Shown here piece after piece: positions 1-9,481 of a DNA stretch of 33,652 nucleotides (position 1 is the stretch's first letter; each line of letters opens with the position of its first letter). The notes beneath the pieces were generated by a model. That model did no database searches and was not told the origin of the DNA. It was given only the letters and a program-made list of their open reading frames with translations. The DNA lies in the NCBI GenBank assembly GCA_947643615.1, contig CANRWO010000041.1:1-33652 (forward strand). The letters are read 5' to 3'. The translations under genes and the position numbers were made by a program. The stretch is from an uncultured Lachnospiraceae bacterium (GTDB taxonomy: Bacteria > Bacillota > Clostridia > Lachnospirales > Lachnospiraceae).

Positions 1-922
1 GGACTCTTTTTGTAATTCTGAATATTTCAATCCACACTTCCGCGAGGGAAGTGACGTAGGAACCGAGAGCGTCAGGCGGAACTATAAAAATTTCAATCCA
101 CACTTCCGCGAGGGAAGTGACAAAAATCTGACAGCCATTACGCAGATATCAGTGATTTCAATCCACACTTCCGCGAGGGAAGTGACCTTTTGCGAAAATC
201 AATGGAGGATTGATGGGCATATTTCAATCCACACTTCCGCGAGGGAAGTGACCATGCTTATTGTCCTCTCATAAAAGCTGATCATTAAATTTCAATCCAC
301 ACTTCCGCGAGGGAAGTGACGACAGTTTCAGTGATGAAAAAGAGCCGGATTATATTTCAATCCACACTTCCGCGAGGGAAGTGACGGTTCCTCTACGCGC
401 GTTCACAATAATGTTTCACGTATTTCAATCCACACTTCCGCGAGGGAAGTGACGCGGAGGTGACACACACGCAAGCGTAAAAAACGGATTTCAATCCACA
501 CTTCCGCGAGGGAAGTGACAAGTTACCGTGGCATCAACTACTCGAAGTATAGTATTTCAATCCACACTTCCGCGAGGGAAGTGACTTGTTGGAAGATATC
601 GCGGACAGTTTCAGTGGCGGATTTCAATCCACACTTCCGCGAGGGAAGTGACGTAAATATGCAAGCCAGGCGAGCGCATTTTACGGAATATTTCAATCCA
701 CACTTCCGCGAGGGAAGTGACACCTGAAGGATTTATTGCTAGCGCGAGCGAAAAGATTTCAATCCACACTTCCGCGAGGGAAGTGACAGCCTTAAATCCT
801 ACCTGTATGATAATTACTTAATATTTCAATCCACACTTCCGCGAGGGAAGTGACGACTCTTTTCCCCTGTGGGTTATTATTTTCTTTTGCATTTCAATCC
901 ACACTTCCGCGAGGGAAGTGAC
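1..922 (-). CRISPR. Type I-C CRISPR array, 14 repeats visible, truncated at the window start
   Basis: Fourteen identical 32-bp repeats start at 24, 90, 155, 221, 289, 354, 422, 488, 554, 621, 690, 756, 823 and 891. They separate 13 complete spacers of 33-37 bp, plus at least 23 bp of another spacer at positions 1-23, so the array continues to the left. Read on the minus strand the repeat starts GTCACTTCC, forms a 7-bp stem (CACTTCC/GGAAGTG) around a 5-nt loop and ends with the 11-nt handle TGGATTGAAAT, which is the I-C repeat form cut by Cas5c. Transcription is therefore leftward, in the same direction as the cas genes, and the newest spacers should be near position 890. No repeat variants are seen, so the leader-distal end is not in the window. 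The source of the spacers cannot be told by eye. Confidence 0.98.
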
Positions 923-1085
923 AGCAAAAGCAGATAATATTTTCTCTTCTGCGACTTAAATAATTGTTAAAACTATACAACAAAATGATTTTTTCTCATA
1001 CTTATTCTTTGTTTCCCACCGGATAAACTACTTTTGTGGGTGCGAATCTCACTTATAAATAATGTTAGCTTTATATTCGCACCTG
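923..1085 (-). promoter_or_regulatory. CRISPR leader between cas2 and the array
   Basis: This AT-rich stretch lies between the cas2 stop and the leader-proximal repeat, on the correct side for a leftward array. Its most visible element is a perfect 9-bp inverted repeat, GGTGCGAAT at 1039-1047 and ATTCGCACC at 1075-1083, directly downstream of cas2. It has no T-run after it, so it does not look like a simple terminator. It may be a protein or integration-complex binding element of the leader. No convincing promoter could be fixed to single bases. Confidence 0.75.
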
Positions 1086-1376
1086 CTAAAAAATCAAAGG
1101 CCCATCAATATCCCTTACCTCTTTATTTCCATAATGCTCAATTCTATTCTGATAGTTATTTCCCAACCGATAGAATCTTAGACTATCCTCTTTTTCATTA
1201 ATAAGCTTGATCAAACTGTCCCTAAAGGCAACAAACTGTGCCTCATCCATCTTGCATTCAAACACAGAATTCTGGACACGCAAGCCATAATTCACACACT
1301 GCTTGGCAACCTTGCGCAATCTTGACCGGCCTGCTGATGTTTCTGTAGAAACATCATAGGTGACCACTATAAGCAT
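1086..1376 (-). CDS. cas2: CRISPR-associated endonuclease Cas2
   Basis: Cas2 is the structural partner of Cas1 in the spacer-integration complex. The 96-residue product has the normal length and begins MLIVVTYDVSTE, with the conserved first-strand Asp at position 8, followed by a basic helix (GRSRLRKVAKQC) and the NSVFEC strand typical of the I-C form. A strong ribosome binding site, AAGGAGGTG, lies 5 nt upstream of the ATG. It is the last cas gene before the leader. The 144-bp gap to cas1 contains a small 6-bp stem-loop (AGCGCA/TGCGCT, near 1457-1474) but no clear terminator, so cas1 and cas2 are probably co-transcribed. Confidence 0.97.
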   Translation of the reverse strand: MLIVVTYDVSTETSAGRSRLRKVAKQCVNYGLRVQNSVFECKMDEAQFVAFRDSLIKLINEKEDSLRFYRLGNNYQNRIEHYGNKEVRDIDGPLIF

Positions 1377-1520
1377 TTTTCACCTCCTTAAACGCCCCCG
1401 GGAACCACCACATTTTCCGTTTTTCCCCACTAATTGAGTTTGTAAAAACGTAAGCGCAGCAGAATGCGCTGGGAATTTTTAACCTGTGCAATCAGAAGAA
1501 GACAAGGAATTTTCCACCCC

Positions 1521-2552
1521 CTATTTCCAGAAAAAAGGCGGATATCCATCCAAATCCCCCCTTATGTACCTTGCCAGCAGCAGTGCCTGTACATATGGGA
1601 CCAATCCCCATTCAATATTTTCCTGCAGGTATGGATGCGTCAGCTTTTCGGCTTTCTTGTTCTGCCATGCAGCCAAATATTTTTTCCTGCCGGATTCGTT
1701 TAAGAATACGGCGCCATTCTCTTTATGTTCAAAATCAGCCGGATCAACCACCCTCTTATTAATGCAGGATAATACAAATCTATCGGCATAGGGCGCCCTG
1801 AGTTCTTCTAATAGGTCTAATGCAAGAGAACATCTGCCGGGCCTGTCCGTATGCATAAACCCTGCGTAGGGATCCAGCCCCACTGTCTCCAGCGCCGCTA
1901 CGCACATGGCAGTCAATAAGGAATAGGTAAAGGACAGCAGCGCATTCACATTGTCAAGGGGTGGTCTTCTATTTCTGGCGTGAAAAGAAAACTCTGTCTT
2001 CTGCTGCAATATGAGCTGGTCAAATTGAGAAAAATATCTGGATGCCGCTTCACCTTCGTAACCCCGAAGCTCCTCCATTGTTTCGGCTTTCTTCACCGCC
2101 TGTAAAGCCTCTTTCAGCTGTTCGGAAACCTTGCTCAGCTTTTCGGTGTCCAGCCTTTCCGCATAGTCCCGAATGGCACGGTTTACTACACTTCTCTCGT
2201 TATGTATCTTACCAATTATAAAGTTTACGGCAACCTCCAATGTCCGTTTCTCATCATCTGCTATTCGGTATTGTGTTCTCCGCAGCAGAATATTCCCATA
2301 TGCCTTCCCCGTCACCTTGGCCCGAAATCGTCCTGTAACAGACAGAAAAGTCATAGAAATATTTTCTGCCGCACATTTCTCCATCAACGCCGGACTGGCG
2401 CCTGCATACCCGCAAGTCACAACCGCTTCCAAATTATGCAGCGGCAGTCTCCCAACTTCTTTTTTGCCCTGTGTAATGACCACATTCTCCCCATCCAGCG
2501 AAAGATAATAATCATTGGATGTAATATATAATGTGTTCAGCAGCTTCCTCAA
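1521..2552 (-). CDS. cas1: CRISPR-associated integrase Cas1 (type I-C)
   Basis: Cas1 integrates new spacers into the array with Cas2, here helped by Cas4. The expected metal ligands are visible: Glu166 in the GYEGEAA motif, His234 in GFMHTDRPGR and Asp246/Glu249 in LALDLLEEL. The start is placed at a TTG: AGGGGG stands 7 nt before it, and the protein then begins MRKLLNTLYIT like other I-C Cas1 proteins. The alternative ATG 6 bp upstream (2558) sits one base after the same Shine-Dalgarno sequence and would be badly spaced. The gene begins 24 bp after cas4. With the TTG start the length is 343 residues, normal for the family. Confidence 0.96.
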   Translation of the reverse strand: MRKLLNTLYITSNDYYLSLDGENVVITQGKKEVGRLPLHNLEAVVTCGYAGASPALMEKCAAENISMTFLSVTGRFRAKVTGKAYGNILLRRTQYRIADDEKRTLEVAVNFIIGKIHNERSVVNRAIRDYAERLDTEKLSKVSEQLKEALQAVKKAETMEELRGYEGEAASRYFSQFDQLILQQKTEFSFHARNRRPPLDNVNALLSFTYSLLTAMCVAALETVGLDPYAGFMHTDRPGRCSLALDLLEELRAPYADRFVLSCINKRVVDPADFEHKENGAVFLNESGRKKYLAAWQNKKAEKLTHPYLQENIEWGLVPYVQALLLARYIRGDLDGYPPFFWK

Positions 2553-2576
2553 TCCCATACCCCCTAATACTTTTGC

Positions 2577-3239
2577 TTATTCTATGTTTTCGGTAATATA
2601 TACTGCCACACTTTTATGTTTCTCCAGTTTTGGCATGCAGACCTCTTTTAAGGAACAGGACTCACATTTCTTTGTTTTCTTCACTTTAGGGGTATAACCT
2701 CTGGCATAAAGTTGATGCATCTCCTGAAGCAGTCTCCGGCATTGGTCTTTCAATTCTTTCGTAATCTCCACATGCTCTCTTCTTCGCGTCTCCCCATAAA
2801 ACAAATACGCTTCCGGTACCTCGGCGCAAAACATTTCCTCCAGGCACATTGCCTGGGCCGTCAGCTGCATTCTATCCTCATCCGTCAGTTTGGGCCGCCC
2901 TCTCTTATACTCTACAGGATGCAGTATATACAACCCTTCCCGTCCGGGCAGCGCAATACCGGTGTCTGCCCGGACAAATTCAACCACGTCACATTCCCCG
3001 CTTATCCCAAGTTCCCTGGAATGTACAGGCATCCCTCTTGATATGATAATGTCTTTCCTCTTCTCTGAAGAATATCCGTCATGCACCTTTTCATGAAAAA
3101 GATTTCCCTTTACGGTCAGCACGTTTTCAAACCATTGCTGCTCAATATGGATCAGCGCCCATTGTCTTCTGCAAAAGGTGAAATGCTGCAGTCCCGCAAG
3201 CTGTAGAAAATCTTCTTCCCTGTACTCAGATCCCGTCAT
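2577..3239 (-). CDS. cas4: CRISPR-associated exonuclease Cas4 (I-C)
   Basis: Cas4 is a RecB-type Fe-S nuclease that trims prespacers and sets PAM-correct orientation during adaptation. The 220-residue protein has the four cluster cysteines (Cys23, and Cys192, Cys195, Cys201 in CESCSLKEVC). It also has the nuclease residues: the His of KGNLFHEKVH, the Asp of GECDVVEF, and Glu/Lys in VEYKRGRPK. The start codon overlaps the end of cas7 by 14 bp, so translation is probably coupled. It is followed by cas1, forming the adaptation block cas4-cas1-cas2. Confidence 0.96.
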   Translation of the reverse strand: MTGSEYREEDFLQLAGLQHFTFCRRQWALIHIEQQWFENVLTVKGNLFHEKVHDGYSSEKRKDIIISRGMPVHSRELGISGECDVVEFVRADTGIALPGREGLYILHPVEYKRGRPKLTDEDRMQLTAQAMCLEEMFCAEVPEAYLFYGETRRREHVEITKELKDQCRRLLQEMHQLYARGYTPKVKKTKKCESCSLKEVCMPKLEKHKSVAVYITENIE

Positions 3240-4080
3240 ATATCTCTGCCTTTAAACCTGCCATTTCTTCCACTGTAATCTCAAAATCATCTGCACACTT
3301 GGGATCATCCACCTCCGGTTTCTTCCGTACCTGTAGGCTCCGGTGCACCTTTGCCGAGGAATACTGTCCCAGAAAAGAATTATGCCTCCACCAAATTACT
3401 TTACATACCTCCATACTGCCTTCCGGCCTTGCGGAAGAAGCATCATTTTCAAATAGTGTGATCAAGATTTCCCTGACAACTTCCGCATCCTCATCCGTAA
3501 AACCGGTCTTCTCCGCCAATTGGTGGTTGATGCTTCCAAAGGTGACATACATCCCGAAATCAACCCTGTGCTTCATACCCATGGTATCGGAGGATTTTTT
3601 CTCGCTGGGTTCACTGTTAACACTTTTCGTGATCTGCATGGAAGAAATATCTATGGGTACTACACTGACTGCAGTCTGAACGGAAACCGGCCCCCTCACT
3701 CCTACCGAAACGCCATCCGCACCGTTTCCCTTAAAGGCAAATACCTGCCCGAAGGTTCGGACATCCATCCATTTCCTGCAGGCTGCCGCCGCATACTTGT
3801 CCTTATCCTTTCCCGCTTCCTTCAGTTCCGGCGCGGAGCTTGCTCTCTCACTAAGGCTTTTTATGCCGTCCACATTTTTATCATCCGACTGTACAAACAC
3901 AGGATACCCCATATCTATCATGCGGTTGCGCATTTTTCTCTTCAAGCACACATCCGAAACTTCCCCGAAGCCGTCATATGTCTCCCTGGGCCTGTTCCCG
4001 TTCAGCGGATCCCCGTTGGGGTTTGCATTTTTCACACTGAATATCACAGCAAAATCAATCTTATTCGTAAATTCACCCAT
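3226..4080 (-). CDS. cas7: Cascade backbone protein Cas7 (Csd2, type I-C)
   Basis: Several copies of this RAMP protein coat the crRNA spacer and form the backbone of I-C Cascade. The protein begins MGEFTNKIDFAVIFSVKNAN, followed by PNGDPLNGNRPR, which is characteristic of Csd2. It continues with SDVCLKRKMRNRM and, further on, KHRVDFGMYVTFGSI. The start is placed at the second ATG, which has a TGAGG sequence 6 nt upstream; the ATG 12 bp further upstream has none. The length is 284 residues, as expected. The gene is separated from cas8c by about 120 bp holding a stem-loop, and it overlaps cas4 at its 3' end. Confidence 0.96.
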   Translation of the reverse strand: MGEFTNKIDFAVIFSVKNANPNGDPLNGNRPRETYDGFGEVSDVCLKRKMRNRMIDMGYPVFVQSDDKNVDGIKSLSERASSAPELKEAGKDKDKYAAAACRKWMDVRTFGQVFAFKGNGADGVSVGVRGPVSVQTAVSVVPIDISSMQITKSVNSEPSEKKSSDTMGMKHRVDFGMYVTFGSINHQLAEKTGFTDEDAEVVREILITLFENDASSARPEGSMEVCKVIWWRHNSFLGQYSSAKVHRSLQVRKKPEVDDPKCADDFEITVEEMAGLKAEIYDGI

Positions 4081-4116
4081 GTTTATCCTCATTTCTGCGC
4101 TGCTTTGTTTGTTTTC

Positions 4117-4151
4117 AAGTTTGCAGCCATACAGCGCGCAGGCGCAAACTT
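4117..4151 (-). other. Stem-loop in the cas8c-cas7 intergenic gap
   Basis: AAGTTTGC (4117-4124) and GCAAACTT (4144-4151) form a perfect 8-bp stem with a GC-rich 19-nt loop. It sits in the only sizeable gap inside the interference part of the operon, just before cas7, whose product is needed in several copies per complex. It has no T-run and therefore probably does not terminate transcription. It could protect or process the mRNA to raise cas7 output; this role is inferred. Confidence 0.5.
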
Positions 4152-4201
4152 ACGGTACCAGTACAACAAATATTAATTAACTGACACCTATTCCTGTCTC
4201 A

Positions 4202-4594
4202 CTACTCCGCTGCTTTCGTTTCGGACTTCTTGATATAATTTCGATACTCCATCATCTGGCAGCTATATCCCTGTAAAAATGCAGGTTCCAGCTTGCCTTT
4301 TTCCATTAACCCCAATTGGGACAGCCTGTCGGTAAGCTGATATATCCGTTCAACGTAAAACCATTTCCCCGCTGCCTTTAACTTCCTGATATACGGATCC
4401 AGCTGGTTGATTATTGTGCCCCAGGTCTCCACCGGGTATCTCTGGAACCGGACGAAATATTTCTCTGCTGCCGTACTCCTTTCGGAATCCTTCCCGCCCC
4501 CCATGTTCAGCACGCTTCTCTCCAGCATCTCTGCCGTAGCCAGCAGCTGTCCGAAAATATAGCTTCTATCCTCACTTTTATCGTTTAATTGCAT
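4202..4594 (-). CDS. cas11c: Predicted internal small subunit Cas11c, translated from within cas8c
   Basis: In characterised I-C systems the small subunit Cas11c has no gene of its own and is made by internal initiation near the 3' end of cas8c. Here an in-frame ATG at 4594 is preceded by a strong Shine-Dalgarno-like sequence, GGAGAGGGGG, with 8 nt to the start codon. The predicted product is 130 residues, begins [20 protein letters not shown] and is mostly helical, matching the size and position expected. The AGGGGG sequence encodes no obvious required motif of Cas8c, supporting selection for initiation. Expression is inferred from sequence. Confidence 0.8.
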   Translation of the reverse strand: MQLNDKSEDRSYIFGQLLATAEMLERSVLNMGGGKDSERSTAAEKYFVRFQRYPVETWGTIINQLDPYIRKLKAAGKWFYVERIYQLTDRLSQLGLMEKGKLEPAFLQGYSCQMMEYRNYIKKSETKAAE

Positions 4595-6034
4595 ACCGTA
4601 AACCCCCTCTCCGTTTCCTCTCTCTATCTGCCATTTTCTCAGCAATGCACAAGTGATCGCCACCACTCTGTTCCACTCCCAATAGTTGTCAAAATGCATT
4701 GGATTAGCTGCCAGTTTCACGGCAGACAGCACCACGTCATAGGGCAGCCTTCTGCCTTCCACCACACACGGGATTAACCTTTCCCTCATACTCTTATTGA
4801 ACTTATCATTTTTATCTCCGGCCACAAGCTTTACGATTTCGATCAGGGATGGTGACCAGACCTCGGCTTCCCGGCCCTTCCCGGCTCTGTTCATCCAGCA
4901 GGCTTCCGTCTTCCACTTCGCTACGTTCTGCAGGAATTGCCGTGCCTCATACTTTTGGTAAAACGGAATGGACAAACGGCCTGTGGTGGCTGCTTCCACT
5001 CCCATCACCATCACACTTTCCCGGCTGTCGGGTTCCCTGTCTGTCCCCCATATCGCTTTCCTGACCTGCAACGCATAAACCTCATCTGTAGACACCTCCT
5101 GTATCCCTTTCCCGAAGTACTCGGCGAAGGGATCTTTGAAATCAGGGTTGTCTATGGACCAGACCACAAATACCTGCTCCCCAACCCTAAGGCACGCTTG
5201 TTTCGCAATCAGCCACCGAAGCGCATTGTGCGCTTTTTGGGAAATTTCATAGCCTACGGACGCTACCTGGCGGCTTTCGTCAAAACGCCCTTTAAAGGTC
5301 AGGACACCGGAAGCGTTGTTGGAAGATATCAATTTTGCTTTATCCCCGGTATTCCTGATCTTGGCAGGATGCTTTTCTGAGCAGGGCACCATTTGGCCGG
5401 TGACGTAGCATAGTTCCTTCGTCACTAATTTGGAAAAATAGTAACCCACATAACTGTCAAACACCCGTGTATCACAATACAGCCTGCTCTCCACCTGCCC
5501 CGGTATCTCAACCGAAAACCTGACAAACCAGTCTTCCGCTGCAATTCCCTGCTGTTTTTCCGCAACCAGCTTCCCTCCCTCAAAAGCAATGACGCCTTCC
5601 GCCAAGAGGTCATGCATGAGCATGCCACTCTTTAAATATCGGTACACACTGTTTATCTGTGGCAGGCTAAAGTCCGAAAGCGCCCATTCTTCCAGCTGTG
5701 CAATATATTTTTCGTATTTCTCTTTCTTACCTCCGGATACAAAGTCACCGTAATCCCCTGCAATGTACTCCAGCTTATCTGCCAGCGGATGCGGAAACAC
5801 CGCGCTTCCGCTCCTGCTCCCCGAATCCTCCGTAGCCGGAATGACGGTGACTGCTTCCGGCTTTTCTATCCGGTATGCCCTTGAAAAATTGCCTTCGCCG
5901 TCTAAGACCACCTCCAGTTGGGCATTCTGTGTCAGATGCGCCACAGGCAGCAGAAACGGTTGATCGCCCTTAATGATACCGGCCTCAGACTTGCAGGCTT
6001 CATAGGTCAGATATAAGTCATTCAGATAACTCAT
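4202..6034 (-). CDS. cas8c: Cascade large subunit Cas8c (Csd1)
   Basis: Cas8c is the I-C large subunit that reads the PAM and helps recruit Cas3. The 610-residue product has the expected family length. It begins [14 protein letters not shown] and shows the DWFVRFSVE region, the [16 protein letters not shown] region, and a helical C-terminus that doubles as Cas11c. The start is the ATG at 6034, which is preceded by a GGGGGAGGGG Shine-Dalgarno sequence at proper spacing; an ATG 7 codons upstream falls before that site. The gene overlaps the end of cas5c by 17 bp. It follows cas5c and precedes cas7 as in standard I-C operons. Confidence 0.96.
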   Translation of the reverse strand: MSYLNDLYLTYEACKSEAGIIKGDQPFLLPVAHLTQNAQLEVVLDGEGNFSRAYRIEKPEAVTVIPATEDSGSRSGSAVFPHPLADKLEYIAGDYGDFVSGGKKEKYEKYIAQLEEWALSDFSLPQINSVYRYLKSGMLMHDLLAEGVIAFEGGKLVAEKQQGIAAEDWFVRFSVEIPGQVESRLYCDTRVFDSYVGYYFSKLVTKELCYVTGQMVPCSEKHPAKIRNTGDKAKLISSNNASGVLTFKGRFDESRQVASVGYEISQKAHNALRWLIAKQACLRVGEQVFVVWSIDNPDFKDPFAEYFGKGIQEVSTDEVYALQVRKAIWGTDREPDSRESVMVMGVEAATTGRLSIPFYQKYEARQFLQNVAKWKTEACWMNRAGKGREAEVWSPSLIEIVKLVAGDKNDKFNKSMRERLIPCVVEGRRLPYDVVLSAVKLAANPMHFDNYWEWNRVVAITCALLRKWQIERGNGEGVYGMQLNDKSEDRSYIFGQLLATAEMLERSVLNMGGGKDSERSTAAEKYFVRFQRYPVETWGTIINQLDPYIRKLKAAGKWFYVERIYQLTDRLSQLGLMEKGKLEPAFLQGYSCQMMEYRNYIKKSETKAAE

Positions 6035-6752
6035 CCAATACCCCTCCCCCCGCAAGAATTACATTCCCTTTGCCCGGGTCAAACCCCTTTGGCCTACGGC
6101 CAGCCAGGATCCGGCGTATCGTACACTCCTCCGGTGCAGGGAACACAATAATCCCTTTCTTCATCACCGGATAGAAAAAACGTGCCGTCAATTTGTCCTT
6201 CTCCTCCTGCCTGACTGCCTCGTCAGGGTAAGTAAACCCGTGGAACATCAGGCCCAGCGGATATTCTTCGTATTCATCATAGGCTCCATCCCCGCTGCCG
6301 AAACAGCAAGGTTCCACATACCCCTGACATTCTCTTGTACCCAGAAAAATATCCCTTCTGCCCCCCCTTTCCAAAGCTCGCTTTGCAATGAAAAAATGCT
6401 TGTTTTCATTTCTGTCGCCTGCCAGTTCCGCCCTGTTCTCATTCCACACGAAATGGGCTTCCACCTGATATTCCACATCCGAAAGATAGGTGTAAATCGA
6501 TAGAGTGTTCCCCCCGCCATAGTCAATGGGCCTGACTGCCTGGGACTGTGACTTTATCTGCCTCATGACACGCACCCTGTCAACCACCCAGGTAATCGTG
6601 GGTTTCCAGTAAATGCTCTCCAAAACGCCTTTCAACGCCTGATAGGTAGGTACCTGGTAGGAAAACTTTTCACCGCCCATTCTGCTTATGGGATCTGTAA
6701 AAAGCGCCCTTCGCCCTGTCAGCGAAAATTCAATGCTGTTCTTTTTCTCCAT
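6018..6752 (-). CDS. cas5c: crRNA-processing endoribonuclease Cas5c (Cas5d)
   Basis: In type I-C, which lacks Cas6, Cas5c cuts the repeat RNA at the base of its stem and stays on the 11-nt handle. The protein is 244 residues and closely follows the Bacillus halodurans Cas5d pattern: [40 protein letters not shown] and [18 protein letters not shown]. The catalytic triad equivalent to Tyr46/Lys116/His117 is present as Tyr48, Lys118 and His119, so it should be active. The start used has a GGAAG sequence close by and an AGGAGG further upstream, so the exact initiation codon is slightly uncertain. Its end overlaps cas8c. Confidence 0.96.
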   Translation of the reverse strand: MEKKNSIEFSLTGRRALFTDPISRMGGEKFSYQVPTYQALKGVLESIYWKPTITWVVDRVRVMRQIKSQSQAVRPIDYGGGNTLSIYTYLSDVEYQVEAHFVWNENRAELAGDRNENKHFFIAKRALERGGRRDIFLGTRECQGYVEPCCFGSGDGAYDEYEEYPLGLMFHGFTYPDEAVRQEEKDKLTARFFYPVMKKGIIVFPAPEECTIRRILAGRRPKGFDPGKGNVILAGGGVLDELSE

Positions 6753-6840
6753 GCTTCTTCCGTATTCCTCCTTTCCTCCGCTTTGTGCCGGTACATCGGT
6801 TTAGTTACCGCCAATTAATTCGAATCATATGCTGTCAAAT

Positions 6841-9369
6841 TCAAAAAACATACTGGGGCATCGTATCTCCCGTTTCTCCGCTCAATCCCGTCTTGTCATC
6901 ATAGTACATCTCATTCAGCACATACATGCCCATTTTATCCTCCCACCTCATTACCCCCCTGCTCTCACCCAGCTTTTTTAATTCAGGCAATGGCACGTTT
7001 ACCACATACTGCTGTGCCTCCTTCAGGAGCTCTTTCATCCTCCCGTAATCCGATGCCCTCTGTACCTCCTCCCATATTTTCTGCCCCCGGCCCCTGCGGA
7101 CAAAGACCGGGTCGCCCACCTCCTCTATCACATTAAAGTACCGGGTTGCTGTACGGAAAGCCTGGTTCAGCGGCTTTGTATGATAATCTTTATGTTTTGC
7201 GGCAGACCTTACAAGGCTGACATTGTCGGAAATCAAGTCGTACAGGGTGTATTCACTAACCTCTGGGATGGGGTAAGTCATCTCCCCCTTCCTCACCCAA
7301 AAATAATTCATAAAGTAGGAATGCATTGCTTTTTCCGAAAGCAGGTCATTATCAAAGCTATCCGGGTCCTTATCAAATTCTCCCAACACCCGTTCCGTCT
7401 GTTTCGCGCCTTCCCGAATGTCCCTGAGATGCGCCAACGACTCTAACTCACTATCGGGATTCACAATATAAGTTACCCCCATTTCCCGTTTCCCTTCGCG
7501 GTTGCATCTGCCTGCCGCCTGTACCACGGAATCCATCCCCGCCAAGGAACGGATCACACAGTGGAAATCAAAATCTATCCCCGCCTCAATCAACTGTGTA
7601 CTGACGACAATTATTTTCTCTTTCGCAGCCAATGCCTCCCTGATCTCATTTAGCAGCTCCTTCCTATGGGCCGCATAAAGCCTTGTGGAAAGATAATACA
7701 CGCTAATACCCCTTTGCCCGCTCTGGCGGGCATTTAAATCCTCACCTGATCTCCGGAGGATCTCACGGTATACGGTAAGAGCCGACTGCTTTGTGTTCAT
7801 GATTACCAGGACGCTTTCCGATTCCATGGCTTTATCCCAGGCAAACCACCCCAATTCCTCCCCCGAATAGCCGCCCCGTTTCAACCTGTTTTCCACCCTC
7901 ACGCGCTTAAAGTCCTCCAATGCCTCCCTGGGAATCTCCGTCAGCTTCGGTATACTGGCCAGCCTGGCAGGATACACCGGTTTGCTCAATTCCCCCAAGA
8001 GTGGCTGTGTAGCAGTACACAGGACACAAGTACAGCCACATATTTCTGAAAGAAAATTAATCAAGCTGTTAAAAACAGCTATCTGCTTTATGGGGAGCGT
8101 CTGGATTTCATCAAATATGATTACTGCATCCTGGAACTGATGTGCAGGCCGCAAATTCCTTGTGCCTGCCGCGAAGAAAGTATTTAGGAACCTTACCATT
8201 GTAGTCAGCACCACAGGCTCCCACATTCTCTGTGCCCAAAAGCTCCTGTCCTGATAATTTCCCTTCTTAAAATCCTCTCCTCCAGGCTCTCCTCCGCCCT
8301 GGTCCATTTCCGCATTGGAATGTAGCTCCAAGATATTTTTCTCCACCTGTATGTCTGAATCTCCGTTTTTTAACGCGGCCTTTATACTTTTTGCCGTCTG
8401 GTCAATTATGGACAGAAACGGAATGATGTAGAAGATTTTCCTTTTTTTATGTTTTACACAGTGGGTAAGCGCAAACCGCAGCGACGCCAGAGTCTTTCCC
8501 GCTCCGGTAGGGCAGGGAAGAGTGTAGATGCCCCCTGTCCTGTTTCCGGCCTCCTTACAGTTTTCGGAGATGTAGTTTCTCCACAGGTTGATTTTGCCGG
8601 GGAAAACTTTTCTTTCCTGTAAATGATCTTCCAGGTTTCTAAGGAAATACTTAAATAACCACTCTCTTTCCTCCCTGCATCCGGCCTCTGCTTCCATTGC
8701 CGCCTTATTTTTTGATGATCCGCCTTCCCTGCTCAGCGCACTGTCTAACCAATCAGCATCAATCAGGGACGACAGCAGCATCTTTTCAAAAGTCCCCAGG
8801 CAATAACTGATTTCCTTGCGCTCCTCTGTGAATGCCCTGACTTTTTTCAGCAGCTCTTCCGCTTCCACATATGCCTGCCGCAAAAGTGTGTGAAACTTCT
8901 CCTTTGAAATCACTTCCTCCCACAGATAGCATTCCATCTCTTTCAGCTCTTCCGCGTCACAATTCATGCGATTTAAATATCCGTCTTCTCCCCCAGGGGA
9001 AACATTGTCCGGCAACGAAGTATGGTGTGAAAATACTGCCTCACATATAGCCTGTAAAGCAAACGCTTCTGGCAGTCCGGAAGAACCGCCCATATCTTCC
9101 GCTATCCTGTTTAAGAGAACCGCACCCCCTGAGGCATGTCCCCCTTTCTGCCCGGGATCCGCCTTGCCTGACAGGATTGCCTCCATTCGATCCTGAAAGT
9201 TCTTCCCGCTCTTCTGCATATCGTGGATCAAACCTGTCAGATATCCCATAGAAGGGCAGCCCAGAGGACGCATATATTCCCCGCTCAATTCTGCCACATG
9301 TTCCAAATGCTCTTTCAAATCCTGCACAATCATTCCATCCGGCGTTTCCGCTACATGGGCAATCTTCAT
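6841..9369 (-). CDS. cas3: Helicase-nuclease Cas3 (type I-C, HD plus DExH)
   Basis: Cas3 is recruited to Cascade-bound DNA and degrades it. The 842-residue product has an N-terminal HD nuclease domain with His/Asp at 49-50 (LIHDMQKSGKNF), a further FSHHTSLPD motif and a DADWLDSA segment. The superfamily 2 helicase follows: Walker A CPTGAGKT near residue 290, the DEIQ box in IIFDEIQTLP near 420, and motif VI QAAGRCNREG. The start is the ATG at 9369, with GGAGG 8 nt upstream and the family-like beginning MKIAHVAETPDG. The open frame extends 24 codons further upstream, but no ribosome binding site is seen there. It is the first gene of the cas operon. Confidence 0.96.
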   Translation of the reverse strand: MKIAHVAETPDGMIVQDLKEHLEHVAELSGEYMRPLGCPSMGYLTGLIHDMQKSGKNFQDRMEAILSGKADPGQKGGHASGGAVLLNRIAEDMGGSSGLPEAFALQAICEAVFSHHTSLPDNVSPGGEDGYLNRMNCDAEELKEMECYLWEEVISKEKFHTLLRQAYVEAEELLKKVRAFTEERKEISYCLGTFEKMLLSSLIDADWLDSALSREGGSSKNKAAMEAEAGCREEREWLFKYFLRNLEDHLQERKVFPGKINLWRNYISENCKEAGNRTGGIYTLPCPTGAGKTLASLRFALTHCVKHKKRKIFYIIPFLSIIDQTAKSIKAALKNGDSDIQVEKNILELHSNAEMDQGGGEPGGEDFKKGNYQDRSFWAQRMWEPVVLTTMVRFLNTFFAAGTRNLRPAHQFQDAVIIFDEIQTLPIKQIAVFNSLINFLSEICGCTCVLCTATQPLLGELSKPVYPARLASIPKLTEIPREALEDFKRVRVENRLKRGGYSGEELGWFAWDKAMESESVLVIMNTKQSALTVYREILRRSGEDLNARQSGQRGISVYYLSTRLYAAHRKELLNEIREALAAKEKIIVVSTQLIEAGIDFDFHCVIRSLAGMDSVVQAAGRCNREGKREMGVTYIVNPDSELESLAHLRDIREGAKQTERVLGEFDKDPDSFDNDLLSEKAMHSYFMNYFWVRKGEMTYPIPEVSEYTLYDLISDNVSLVRSAAKHKDYHTKPLNQAFRTATRYFNVIEEVGDPVFVRRGRGQKIWEEVQRASDYGRMKELLKEAQQYVVNVPLPELKKLGESRGVMRWEDKMGMYVLNEMYYDDKTGLSGETGDTMPQYVF

Positions 9370-9481
9370 TTTGCTTTCCTCCATATACCTACAGAAATCT
9401 GCAGTCCCCCCGATATCTCTGTAAAAGCTCCAAGCCGTCATGCCGTTTCTGTATTTTACCGTGCCATATTCTCTTTATATA

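Noticed and set aside
586..600. 15-base identity between a spacer (586-600) and cas8c (5316-5330)
   Set aside because: The match lies at the PAM-distal end of the crRNA and does not include the seed, so Cascade should not bind there. It is probably chance, with a few percent expectation given the number of comparisons.
515..727. Open frames inside the CRISPR array
   Set aside because: They are made of repeat translation and have no independent coding evidence.
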